Part shown: piece by piece, positions 29,301 through 37,999 of the stretch
How the letters are laid out: every line of letters starts with the position of its first letter
How positions within the stretch are numbered: position 1 is the stretch's first letter
Assembly: GCF_904846415.1 (NCBI RefSeq)
Contig: NZ_CAJHAR010000010.1
Location: 1-64,000, forward strand
Direction of reading: 5' to 3'
DNA length: 64,000 nucleotides
Source: Psychrobacter piscatorii
GTDB lineage: Bacteria > Pseudomonadota > Gammaproteobacteria > Pseudomonadales > Moraxellaceae
The notes under the pieces: generated by a model
The model's database searches: none
What the model saw: only the letters and a program-made list of their open reading frames with translations
What the model was told of the DNA's origin: nothing
Made by a program: the position numbers and the translations under genes

Positions 29301-31301
29301 CTGGATGCTGCGGGACAAAGCTTCGATAGTGTTAAAGCATCATTTAATGGTACTGAAAAATCTCATGTGGTTGATCTCAATGTGGCCAATAAGCAACTGG
29401 ACATTGGTGCCAGACTAAAAGGTGGGTTCGATCGAAACACACTACGCTGGTCAGGGGTCATCGGTAAAGGCCGCGTTAAATCCAGATACGCTACCTTAAA
29501 TCAATTACAGCCAGCACAGCTGATTGTGAATTTGCCTAATAATCAAAATGGCAATAATACAGATCTCAAAGTACAGTTGGCTGCACATTGTTGGCAGGCC
29601 GCGGACCAAACGGGCAAGCTATGCTTACGCAAGAACTTAGTTGCTTCTCCAGCCAGTGGTGAAGTCGATGTGGCATTGCAGAATTTAGATACGTCATTAT
29701 TTTCAGTATTCTTACCAAAGGATATTGATTGGCACGGCAAGATTAATGGTAAAGCCATTGTCGGTTGGCAACGTGGTCGTCCGCCAACCATTAACACGAC
29801 ACTATATTCAGATAATGGCAAAATTGGCTTGATTCAAGACGGGGATAGCACGCCTGTGACACTGCCTTATAAGCGTGTTTCACTAATCGCCTTGTCGGTG
29901 CCGGAAGGTATCAAGCTGCGTACCGACATCAATACGGGTCGCGGTGCTCGCGGTTATGCTGAGGTCGTTGTTGATCCTTATAAAACACCGAAACCAATCT
30001 CTGGTGCACTCGTGTTAAATGAGCTTGATTTGGCCATCTTTAAGCCTTTCTTCCCGGGCATGCGAGTACTAAAAGGCAACGTTACAATGGCAGGAGGACT
30101 GGGCGGTACGCTAGATAAGCCGCAGTTTTATGGTGATGTGAAACTTTCTAACGGTCGCATCGCCATGCTAGACTTGCCAGTGAATCTGACCAATGTCAAC
30201 ACACAGGCCAAAATTCGCGGTACGCAGGCGACTATTGATGGGACGTTCAAAAGCGGTACAGGAACAGGCACACTGACTGGCACGGTCAATTGGCAGCAAA
30301 AGCTACAAGCCAAATTGAGTGTTGTTGGTGAAGGGCTCGTGATTACGCAGCCGCCTTTACTAGTGGCTGAGATCAATCCTGACATTGACATTATTGTACG
30401 CCCAGGCGACCGCTATGTGGACATCAAAGGGGCAGTCAGCGTGCCATCAGCGACCATTCGCCCACCAGAAGCCAGCGAAGACATTGTGACTCAGTCTGAA
30501 GATGTAGTTGTGCTGGATCGTCGTTTGATTGGTAACATCGATGACGTATTGGCAATGTCAAAACCTTGGTCTATCAATGCTGATATCGGTGTCGATTTAG
30601 GCGATGATATCAACTTCCGTGGTTTTGGTGCCGTCATTCCGTTGGCTGGTGCGATTAACATCAACCAAAATGGCACGGGCATTATGCGCGCAAAAGGAGT
30701 GGTTCAGGTCTCGCGTCGTACCAATATTAATGCTTTTGGTCAGAGCCTAGAGCTCAATTATGGTCAAGTGCGCTTCAATGGCGATGTTATGAAGCCCAGC
30801 TTGAGTATTGAAGCTGCAAAAACCATCAATGGTAAAACAGTGGGTTTTCGTGTGAAAGGTACGACTGAAAGCCCAAATATCATCGTCTTTAATAATGCAG
30901 GATTGACCCAGCAGCAAGCGATGAATGCGCTGGTGACAGGGCGAATCGATAACAAGAGTGCGACTCAAATCAGTGAGCAAGGGTTCAAGTCACAAGTGAC
31001 CAATAACTTGGCAGCCGCTGGACTGAGCTTTGGTCTTAGTGGAACGCGCAGCCTTACCAATCAAATTGGACAGGTTTTTGGCTTACAGAGTTTGACCGTT
31101 GATGCCTCAGGCAGTAGTGAAGATACCAACGTCAATGTCACCGGTTACGTGACTCCTGACTTGTATATTCGCTACGGCGTAGGTGTTTTCAATGCTCAAA
31201 ACAGTCTGTCTGTTCGCTATCAGTTGACTCGCCGTATTTACGTAGAAGCCAGTTCGGCCGCCGAGAATGCGGTAGACGTGGTCTATAGTTGGCAGTTTTA
31301 A
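26307..31301 (+). CDS. tamB: Translocation and assembly module subunit TamB
   Basis: A 1664-residue inner-membrane-anchored protein spanning the periplasm, implicated in phospholipid transport and outer-membrane protein insertion with TamA. One N-terminal membrane helix (LLKLLVLILIVLAIMFAIFF, about residues 32-52) is followed by long beta-rich AsmA-like repeats. The DUF490 C-terminus shows GVVQVSRRTNINAFGQSLEL, NYGQVRFNG and GFRVKGTTESPNIIVF, and the protein ends AAENAVDVVYSWQF. It starts 100 bases after tamA, presumably in one operon. A frame-extending TTG at 26298 exists; the ATG at 26307 is preferred. Confidence 0.95.
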   Translation: MLTENTPPNNAPDEDPAQRDARAVRRWYPLSFLLKLLVLILIVLAIMFAIFFYAAGTDSGTKFILEKISAETGIDFKYGRGNLRDGIWLTDIDIEATEDLEVLVDKAYVKIGWRAVFAKEVHLSDADIQTIEILNKKPPTGEPFDYKTLKLPVNLRFDQAKIKKIIYKQVTKDPIVINNITARDLTWVGSTVTVGRGDLQYADIVKVSALQGEIDLQGDYPLDLSAIAEVSALEKAYIDPLNITATGTLKRTVGQVRSRYNDSDVSGDFVVQALDTGSPFQAKLQWDDILVPYADDQNIRLQSGMATASGVISEIRLRINTELTAKDIPSGHYQGRAVIADSQLRIDRLEADVPSGRLVIQGILGWKDSFNATLRAAGSNFDIRRAIPDDYADFKAYAPQTLNGRLSLRYQQQNSKGNTQIDADLRQRDGEHINANMIRGKTSAKSKQVAPWYVDATWQNLIRRDVPNIGNIDSPRGQADVIVRGSNLSVDANAVINELNAAPKGNYDVRLRKAGDVIDINRLNYDGIVGDLSGTGQIQLANKNRPLTWQIDAATKGLLPKKYRSDLPLERLTGRLSARGRLLNITKNGVSGQRHVITVNNTDLQTQLDATQNGRAIGIAGSGDASVDIVGGELSVFDARFDGQIDTADVPKGRLSIDAAGTPDLISIRKLNYNGEAGAVNAKGVIDLRNNIGWTVDGRFDNFNLGYFLPNNPAIITGDLKTSGEWQAAPKNSPNTAGTLQRFAVNFDGVLDAEQLPAGKLNVEASGDSQLIRIKRFRHVGAAGSIDATGTVDVRQGIAWDINAVMDRFNIGYFLKDTPSLITGTIDTDGRWGDTQQTINIKQVNLSGMLKGQPLSAKGSLAAKLRLPKDLASYFKRLQTQDAQAQYKQVNALIDSLNADNLILRWGDNYVTANGNAKQLQTKINITSLDQLSDKLAGKVTGGATLSQPAGQALPTIYIDLVGERIALPGFILRQGRIRGKLVNLANSPSQLIVSAEGLDAAGQSFDSVKASFNGTEKSHVVDLNVANKQLDIGARLKGGFDRNTLRWSGVIGKGRVKSRYATLNQLQPAQLIVNLPNNQNGNNTDLKVQLAAHCWQAADQTGKLCLRKNLVASPASGEVDVALQNLDTSLFSVFLPKDIDWHGKINGKAIVGWQRGRPPTINTTLYSDNGKIGLIQDGDSTPVTLPYKRVSLIALSVPEGIKLRTDINTGRGARGYAEVVVDPYKTPKPISGALVLNELDLAIFKPFFPGMRVLKGNVTMAGGLGGTLDKPQFYGDVKLSNGRIAMLDLPVNLTNVNTQAKIRGTQATIDGTFKSGTGTGTLTGTVNWQQKLQAKLSVVGEGLVITQPPLLVAEINPDIDIIVRPGDRYVDIKGAVSVPSATIRPPEASEDIVTQSEDVVVLDRRLIGNIDDVLAMSKPWSINADIGVDLGDDINFRGFGAVIPLAGAININQNGTGIMRAKGVVQVSRRTNINAFGQSLELNYGQVRFNGDVMKPSLSIEAAKTINGKTVGFRVKGTTESPNIIVFNNAGLTQQQAMNALVTGRIDNKSATQISEQGFKSQVTNNLAAAGLSFGLSGTRSLTNQIGQVFGLQSLTVDASGSSEDTNVNVTGYVTPDLYIRYGVGVFNAQNSLSVRYQLTRRIYVEASSAAENAVDVVYSWQF

Positions 31302-31373
31302 ATGACGTATTTAGTAGACGGTTAATTTATAACTGACATTATTAGAAAGCGATTTTTATCATTGCTATCCAAC

Positions 31374-31403
31374 AAAAAACGCCTTGTAACGAAGGCGTTT
31401 TTT
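31374..31403 (+). terminator. tamAB terminator
   Basis: The stem AAAAAACGCCTT / AAGGCGTTTTTT with a six-base loop is followed by further T, 73 bases after tamB. It may also serve hemP, converging from the other side 28 bases away. Confidence 0.9.
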
Positions 31404-31430
31404 TATAAGTGTATTGAGCTTAGTGTAAAA

Positions 31431-31595
31431 TTATTTGGTCAAAATTAAGCGGTTGTTACGAGTCAGACGTAGTCGATACTCTTCGCCTTCATGCTCGATA
31501 CGTACTTCTTTGGTCAGGGCAAATAGATGCTGTGACTGTAGCGTTGGCAGACGATTTTCACGGCAGTTTAGATAACGAGAGATAACCATACTCAT
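31431..31595 (-). CDS. hemP: HemP-type hemin uptake protein
   Basis: A 54-residue cytoplasmic protein ending in IEHEGEEYRLRLTRNNRLILTK. It fits the HemP family pattern: a Leu-Phe before the repeat core (HLFALTKEVRIEHEGEEY), then Y-x-LR-x-TR-x-N-x-LILTK. In other bacteria HemP is linked with haem uptake and acts as a regulator of haem receptor genes. AAGGA stands seven bases upstream of the ATG at 31595; a second ATG two codons on is possible. It stands alone here, without a haem receptor beside it, but has a Fur-box-like site upstream. Confidence 0.85.
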   Translation of the reverse strand: MSMVISRYLNCRENRLPTLQSQHLFALTKEVRIEHEGEEYRLRLTRNNRLILTK

Positions 31596-31903
31596 GGTGA
31601 ATTCCTTTTGATAAGAAGTGGCTTAATAAATTAGCTATGTTCCAATGAACTTTAACGATAATAATTATCATTTAGATTGAATAAATTTGCAAGGTAATTG
31701 ATAAAATAAAATGCAGTCATTGTGTAAACTTATATAAGGCTGGCGTCACAAACTGCCACAAAACGTCAATACTTGAATTTTTACCTATATAAAAATATTG
31801 AGAGACTGGCTGGAATGATATGAAATCCATGCAGGCTCATCAGAATATACAAGCAAACAATTAAAAAGTAGCAAAAACAGACTTAACAGTAGAGGACAAT
31901 GCT
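31596..31903. other. Divergent control region hemP / Nudix-ThiE gene
   Basis: 308 A+T-rich bases. A Fur-like site lies 62 bases upstream of hemP. The leader of the plus-strand gene has no recognisable riboswitch; in particular I do not see the conserved thi-box (TPP) core. Confidence 0.4.
31657..31669 (-). promoter_or_regulatory. Fur-box-like operator of hemP
   Basis: GATAATAATTATC is a 6-1-6 inverted repeat made of the Fur hexamer GATAAT and its complement, followed by ATTTAGAT. It lies 62 bases upstream of the hemP start, consistent with iron repression. Confidence 0.65.
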
Positions 31904-33016
31904 ATGCTGAGTGAAACCAACAATCAGGCAAAAATTAAAAACATCACCATCGTTAATGTTGCGGTTGCCGTTATTCATTATGAAGACAAGTATTTACTGG
32001 GGTTCCGAGATGCGGCCCAGCATCAAGGCAATCGCTATGAGTTCGTAGGCGGTAAGATAGAGGCTGATGAGTCAGCAGAGCAGGCATTGATTCGAGAGGT
32101 CGTTGAAGAAACAGGTATTAGTATTGCTCAAAATATTATCGTCAAGCTTGGGCGTTTGCATCACGACTATGGTGACAAGCAGGTAAGCTTGCAGGTGTAC
32201 AAAATTGAGCTAACCGCACAGCAGTATGATCAGCACAAAGACTGTGAATATGGCCTAGAAGGGCAGGCAATGACTTGGGTTGATAAGTCTAAGTTACTAG
32301 CAGGAGAGTATCATCTGCCCGCTGCCAATAAAACTATTTTGGAGTGGCTAAAGCTTCCTACAAAAATAGCGATTACGTATCCACTTGCGCATTTTTCTGC
32401 ACAGCCAAATTCAGCAGCAGCATGGGTGCACTATCATCGAGAACAGTTGGCACCAGAGTCTTGGGTTTATATCCGACTAAAAGCGTCTGAGTCAGAATAT
32501 ATTGCCGAGCAGCTAATGGATGTGCGTCCAGATATCCTAGCGATTTTGCCGTACGACAATGACTACCAGCACTCCAAAACGACAAGTACAGATGCAGTGG
32601 TAGAGGCAAAAACCAATCGTTCGATTGTCGCTAGACACCTGACGCATTCGGTATTAATGGAATGGTTCAATGTTACTCAAGATATTACAGAGTCTGAGCA
32701 GTTGCTCTGTATCTCAAGTGAGTATCCATTGATAGTCAGCTGTCACGATATTACCAGCATTCTTGCCGCTAATAAACTTGCGAGTATGCGCATACAGCAG
32801 CAGTTGCCGCCAGTGATTGGCGCTTTTTTGTCTCCTGTACTTACAACTCAGACGCATCCTGATACGGTACCACTTGGCTGGGAGGCGTGGTCAGCTTTGG
32901 CGCAGTTAGCTGACATGCCAGTCATTGGTCTAGGCGGCTTGGCCCCTGTCATGATTGACCAGACATTAGCGCACGGCGGTGTCAGTGTCGCAGGTATTCG
33001 TCAGTTCCACGAATAA
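31904..33016 (+). CDS. Nudix hydrolase fused to thiamine-phosphate-synthase-like domain
   Basis: 370 residues in two domains. The N-terminal half is a MutT-type Nudix hydrolase with a complete Nudix box (about residues 50-72): G-x5-E-x7-REVVEETGI after YEFVGGK. MutT removes oxidised dGTP. The C-terminal half (from about residue 155) resembles the ThiE/TenI barrel, ending VIGLGGLAPVMIDQ and GGVSVAGIRQF. Such fusions are known in pseudomonads and relatives; the role of the second domain is unclear and it appears to lack strong ThiE phosphate-binding residues. GAGGAC precedes the ATG by seven bases. Confidence 0.88.
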   Translation: MLSETNNQAKIKNITIVNVAVAVIHYEDKYLLGFRDAAQHQGNRYEFVGGKIEADESAEQALIREVVEETGISIAQNIIVKLGRLHHDYGDKQVSLQVYKIELTAQQYDQHKDCEYGLEGQAMTWVDKSKLLAGEYHLPAANKTILEWLKLPTKIAITYPLAHFSAQPNSAAAWVHYHREQLAPESWVYIRLKASESEYIAEQLMDVRPDILAILPYDNDYQHSKTTSTDAVVEAKTNRSIVARHLTHSVLMEWFNVTQDITESEQLLCISSEYPLIVSCHDITSILAANKLASMRIQQQLPPVIGAFLSPVLTTQTHPDTVPLGWEAWSALAQLADMPVIGLGGLAPVMIDQTLAHGGVSVAGIRQFHE

Positions 33017-33448
33017 AAAACCAGAAATGAGTGCCAATTAAGCAGCAGTACCATTCACTTGACTATGTTTGCTTATTAAAATAAGTAAGTATAAATAACT
33101 GATTTTTAAGTTATTTATCCAGTCAGTAACTATGTGATTATGATGTGTGCATACCAATGCATAAACACATAGTTATTTACAAACCGTTGCGTTTCCCTAC
33201 ATTGCACTACTGTTTTAATAGTCCAGCTGCCCTTAACATATATTGCATATCTACAGCACATTGATTCTGATTTTTATCAGTGAACTGATTACTAACGAAT
33301 TTATCAAAAATTATAATAAAAAAGAGCGTTTGTAGCAGCAGAGTTTGGATCGATAATTAATTCTAAAACTCAGGTTCATTATAGAATCAATTCGGATAAA
33401 TGATGTAGATAACGTATTTTAACAGTCACTATTAATAATGGTATCCCT
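33017..33448. other. Hairpin-rich intergenic region upstream of lipocalin gene
   Basis: Three inverted repeats are visible. ATAAATAACT / AGTTATTTAT lies at 33091-33118. AACTATGTG / CACATAGTT lies at 33128-33174, with an inner TGCAT / ATGCA. AATTAATTCTA / TAGAATCAATT lies at 33355-33392 with one mismatch. A TATAAT at 33312-33317 is a possible promoter for the lipocalin gene. No frame looks coding. Confidence 0.5.
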
Positions 33449-34642
33449 ATGAAAACCAATAAGTTACCTGATTCAGCATGGTCTGACTCACGGGCAGCTG
33501 GTTCTCAATCTCAGCAGCCTATACAGTCAAACAGCTATAACAACGGTCGTCATGCACAACAGACAAAAAATGCTAGTAATGATGCAGACTATAGCCACAA
33601 AAAACTGAGCAATGAAAACTTGAACGGCGAATATTTGCACCATCTGGCAGAAGATATGTCTTCGCAAGACAGCTATTTTGGATACAAAAGCGCCGACAAA
33701 AGCCTTACTAAGGCAAAAGAGTCCGCTATGAGTAACAGCAAAACAAATCAACATCTGAAAAATAGCGATAAAGAACAATTCAACATTGCTAATGGCTACA
33801 AGCGATCAGCAATGCTGAATAAAGACGAGCCGCTAATCTCTGAGCTTGTAGACGACCAAGCAAGTAATTTGCAAGACAGCGCTAAGCAAATCCTCGATAC
33901 ATCATCAACCACTATCAACTCGTCATATAAAGACATACCGGAGCGTATATTTATGAATGGACTTATCAAGCATACAGGCATTGCGTTAGCGATCATCATA
34001 CCGCTAGCGGCATTTTCAGCCTATGCTGCAACGCCGCCCACTAATATGGCTACTGCTAGTAATATGCAAGATAATGCGATGAGTAGTGAGACAACGACGC
34101 AAATGTTATCTGTTAAGCCAAGCGATATTATCTATAAGTCTGCAAGCACGCCAACGACAGTGGATAGTGTCGATCTCAATGAATACGCTGGGACATGGTA
34201 TGAGATCGGACGTTTACCGATGTATTTTCAACGTAAATGCGCAGGCGATGTAACGGCAAACTATACGCAAAAGACTGATGGCTCAGGCATTGTCGTCACT
34301 AACAAATGCGTGAGCGAGGATGGTTCAGGTATTACGGCAGAAGGTTTGGCAAAGCCAGTAGATGAAAGTGGCAGCAAACTAAAAGTGACGTTCTTACCGA
34401 AATGGATACGCTGGATTCCAGTGGGCCGTGCTGACTATTGGGTGCTAGCACGTGATGCAGATTATAAAACTGCACTAGTAGGGACACCTGATAAAAAATA
34501 CTTATGGTTATTAGCACGTTCGCCAAATATCAGTCAGGAAACGTATACTAAATATCGTCAGATTGCCCAGCAACAAGGATATGATTTGAAAGAGTTTACA
34601 TTGACGTCTCAGAGCAACCAAACGGTGAACTTAGCTCAATAA
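33449..34642 (+). CDS. Lipocalin (Blc-like) with long polar N-terminal extension
   Basis: The open frame encodes 397 residues. Residues 1-168 are polar, rich in Ser, Asn, Gln and Lys, with no fold I recognise. Residue 169 is a Met that begins what looks like a complete signal peptide (MNGLIKHTGIALAIIIPLAAFSAYA). GGAG stands nine bases upstream, so the secreted lipocalin could start at 33953 (229 residues). The lipocalin domain has the GTWYEIGRLPMYFQ motif and WIPVGRADYWVLARD, close to bacterial Blc, which binds lipids at the outer membrane. There is no lipobox Cys. I give the full frame because it is open and has an ATG, but the internal start is as likely. Confidence 0.75.
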   Translation: MKTNKLPDSAWSDSRAAGSQSQQPIQSNSYNNGRHAQQTKNASNDADYSHKKLSNENLNGEYLHHLAEDMSSQDSYFGYKSADKSLTKAKESAMSNSKTNQHLKNSDKEQFNIANGYKRSAMLNKDEPLISELVDDQASNLQDSAKQILDTSSTTINSSYKDIPERIFMNGLIKHTGIALAIIIPLAAFSAYAATPPTNMATASNMQDNAMSSETTTQMLSVKPSDIIYKSASTPTTVDSVDLNEYAGTWYEIGRLPMYFQRKCAGDVTANYTQKTDGSGIVVTNKCVSEDGSGITAEGLAKPVDESGSKLKVTFLPKWIRWIPVGRADYWVLARDADYKTALVGTPDKKYLWLLARSPNISQETYTKYRQIAQQQGYDLKEFTLTSQSNQTVNLAQ

Positions 34643-34994
34643 TAGATACAATGAAAATTATTGCTTCAATTAATTAAGCGCTATGGCAATTATCATTTAA
34701 ATAACGTTCTAATAAGGCAGCATATATGGCTGCCTTTATTTTTATCTTTGTCTATATATGAGTCTGTATATAACAACAAAACCTATTATGCACACTAGCT
34801 AATCGGTTACTACTGGCAAAATGAGGCATTTTAGGCTAAAATCTAGGCGATTTGAATACTCTGACGTCAAGAACTGATATTGATAGTGGTTGATTATCCT
34901 ATTAAAGTCACCACTTAGAGCATACACGACCTATCTTATTTATATTTCTTCATATTTTATCGATCATACATTACTGACCATAAGGATGTTTCTC
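34643..34994. other. Intergenic region lipocalin / gap
   Basis: It holds the lipocalin terminator at 34714-34744 and the gap leader. The reading frame of gap is open upstream from 34890, but the ribosome-binding site favours 34995. No further structure is recognised. Confidence 0.4.
34714..34744 (+). terminator. Lipocalin gene terminator
   Basis: The stem AAGGCAGC / GCTGCCTT with a seven-base loop, followed by TATTTTTAT, 72 bases after the stop. Confidence 0.75.
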
Positions 34995-36428
34995 GTGAGC
35001 AACGCTGATACCTTACGCCAATTACATCAAGACCACTTAAAAAACTACAACAATCAAGAGCAACAAGCCATTGAGCTTATGGGGCTATTGAGCAAGCTCT
35101 ATAATGAGCAAGACGTACAAGTGACTTTGTTTGGCGAAACGCTAGACGCTACTTCAGTTGGTCAAATACTTGCACTACATCAAAAAGCAGCATTACGCGA
35201 CAACGATGCCAAAGCTATCGATATCGCTGATACTCTAGCTATGGTGAAGGCGATCGCAGAGAACAAAGATATCCAAGCTACTCGTATCGATGTTGGTCAA
35301 TTGATTGCTAATGATACCGATGTACAAGCCGCTCTACAGTCTATAAACAACGCTGGTGCGGTGAATGGCGCAACGGACGTTGTACTATATGGCTTTGGTC
35401 GTATCGGTCGTATTTTAACCCGTCTACTATTGTCGCAAGCGTCAAGCGCGAAAGGTCTACAACTAAAGGCAATCGTTGTACGTCCAGCCGCTGCTGGTGA
35501 CTTGGCTAAGCGTATCTCATTGCTTGAGCGCGACTCAATCCATGGTAGATTCTTAGGCGGCATCACTATCGATGAGGATAATAACGGCATGATCGTTAAT
35601 GGTCGTTTTGTACAAGTCATCTATGCTAAAGACCCAAGTGAAATCGATTATACTGCTTATGGTATCGACAATGCGCTAGTTATCGACAACACCGGTATTT
35701 GGAAAGACGAAGCGGGCCTTGGCAAGCATTTACAGTCTACTGGCGTGAAAAAAGTACTATTGACTGCACCTGCTGGCGGCGATATTAAAAACGTCGTTTA
35801 TGGTGTGAACAATGATACCGTTGGTGACGATACGATTGTTAGTGCTGCGAGCTGTACGACCAACGCCATTACACCGACACTAAATGTATTAAATGATGAG
35901 TACGGTATCGTAAACGGTCATGTAGAGACGATTCACTCATTTACCAATGATCAGAACCTAGTTGATAACTATCACAAAGCAGACCGCCGTGGCCGTAGTG
36001 CGGTGATGAACATGGTTATCACCAGTACTGGTGCGGCAAAAGCCGTTGGTAAAGCATTACCAGAATTGAACGGTAAGCTAACGGGTAACGCTATCCGTGT
36101 ACCGACACCAAATGTCAGCCTAGCCATCTTGAACTTGAATCTAAAAACAGCACCAGCAAGCGCTGATGCGTTGAATGAGTTCTTGCGTAAGATTGCTAAC
36201 AGCAGCACGTGGCAGTCGCAAATTGCGTATACCGATTCTACAGAAGCCGTATCTACTGACTTTGTTGGTACCACCCATGTCGGTATCGTTGATGCCCAAG
36301 CGACTATTTTGACTGATAACCAAGCTATCGTCTATGTTTGGTATGATAATGAAGTCGGTTATAGTACTCAGGTGTTGCGTTTGGCGACGCAGATGGCAGG
36401 AATCAGCTACGCTCAGATTCCAGCATAA
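34995..36428 (+). CDS. gap: Glyceraldehyde-3-phosphate dehydrogenase, long form
   Basis: About 477 residues, roughly 140 more than classical GAPDH (330-340). The extra part is an N-terminal helical domain of about 125 residues (VSNADTLRQLHQDH onward). The NAD-binding fold starts at VVLYGFGRIGRILTRLL. The catalytic Cys lies in SAASCTTNAITPTLNVL, the HTS-like loop reads ETIHSFTNDQ, and WYDNEVGYSTQV closes the domain. Long-form enzymes of this type exist in Pseudomonas and relatives and are thought to serve gluconeogenesis. I chose the GTG at 34995 because AAGGA lies eight bases upstream; an ATG at 34986 overlaps that site. Confidence 0.93.
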   Translation: MSNADTLRQLHQDHLKNYNNQEQQAIELMGLLSKLYNEQDVQVTLFGETLDATSVGQILALHQKAALRDNDAKAIDIADTLAMVKAIAENKDIQATRIDVGQLIANDTDVQAALQSINNAGAVNGATDVVLYGFGRIGRILTRLLLSQASSAKGLQLKAIVVRPAAAGDLAKRISLLERDSIHGRFLGGITIDEDNNGMIVNGRFVQVIYAKDPSEIDYTAYGIDNALVIDNTGIWKDEAGLGKHLQSTGVKKVLLTAPAGGDIKNVVYGVNNDTVGDDTIVSAASCTTNAITPTLNVLNDEYGIVNGHVETIHSFTNDQNLVDNYHKADRRGRSAVMNMVITSTGAAKAVGKALPELNGKLTGNAIRVPTPNVSLAILNLNLKTAPASADALNEFLRKIANSSTWQSQIAYTDSTEAVSTDFVGTTHVGIVDAQATILTDNQAIVYVWYDNEVGYSTQVLRLATQMAGISYAQIPA

Positions 36429-36550
36429 AACTCTAAATACAGTAGAGCAATAACGTCATACTAAGCTTCTCAAAGCATAATCACTTTAAAGATTATGCTG
36501 CAATAGACTCTACTTTGCATAGCTTGGTATCACTTTAACTGTCATACTTA

Positions 36551-36583
36551 AACACCCGATAGTCCGATTGATTATCGGGTGTT
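36551..36583 (+). terminator. gap terminator (weak T tract)
   Basis: The stem AACACCCGATA / TATCGGGTGTT (11 bp) has an 11-base loop and is followed by ATTGTCAT, so the U-tract is poor. Confidence 0.55.
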
Positions 36584-36703
36584 ATTGTCATCATGGGCAC
36601 TAAGTAAAATTACTATTTATAAAGTGTTCGTTGTGCCGCAACAATATAGCAAAACCCTAAAATACAACCGTTGGTTGTAACCAGTTTATAGACTGGATTG
36701 TGA

Positions 36704-37921
<1,218 letters not shown>

Positions 37922-37999
37922 GCTAGTATGCTTAAGCGGTTATACTTGAATTGTGAATTTAATCCCTACAATCAATTGATATGAAAAAAAGGAGTTTAT

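Noticed and set aside
31700..31903. TPP riboswitch upstream of the Nudix-ThiE gene
   Set aside because: The thi-box core (CUGAGA and related segments) is not visible.
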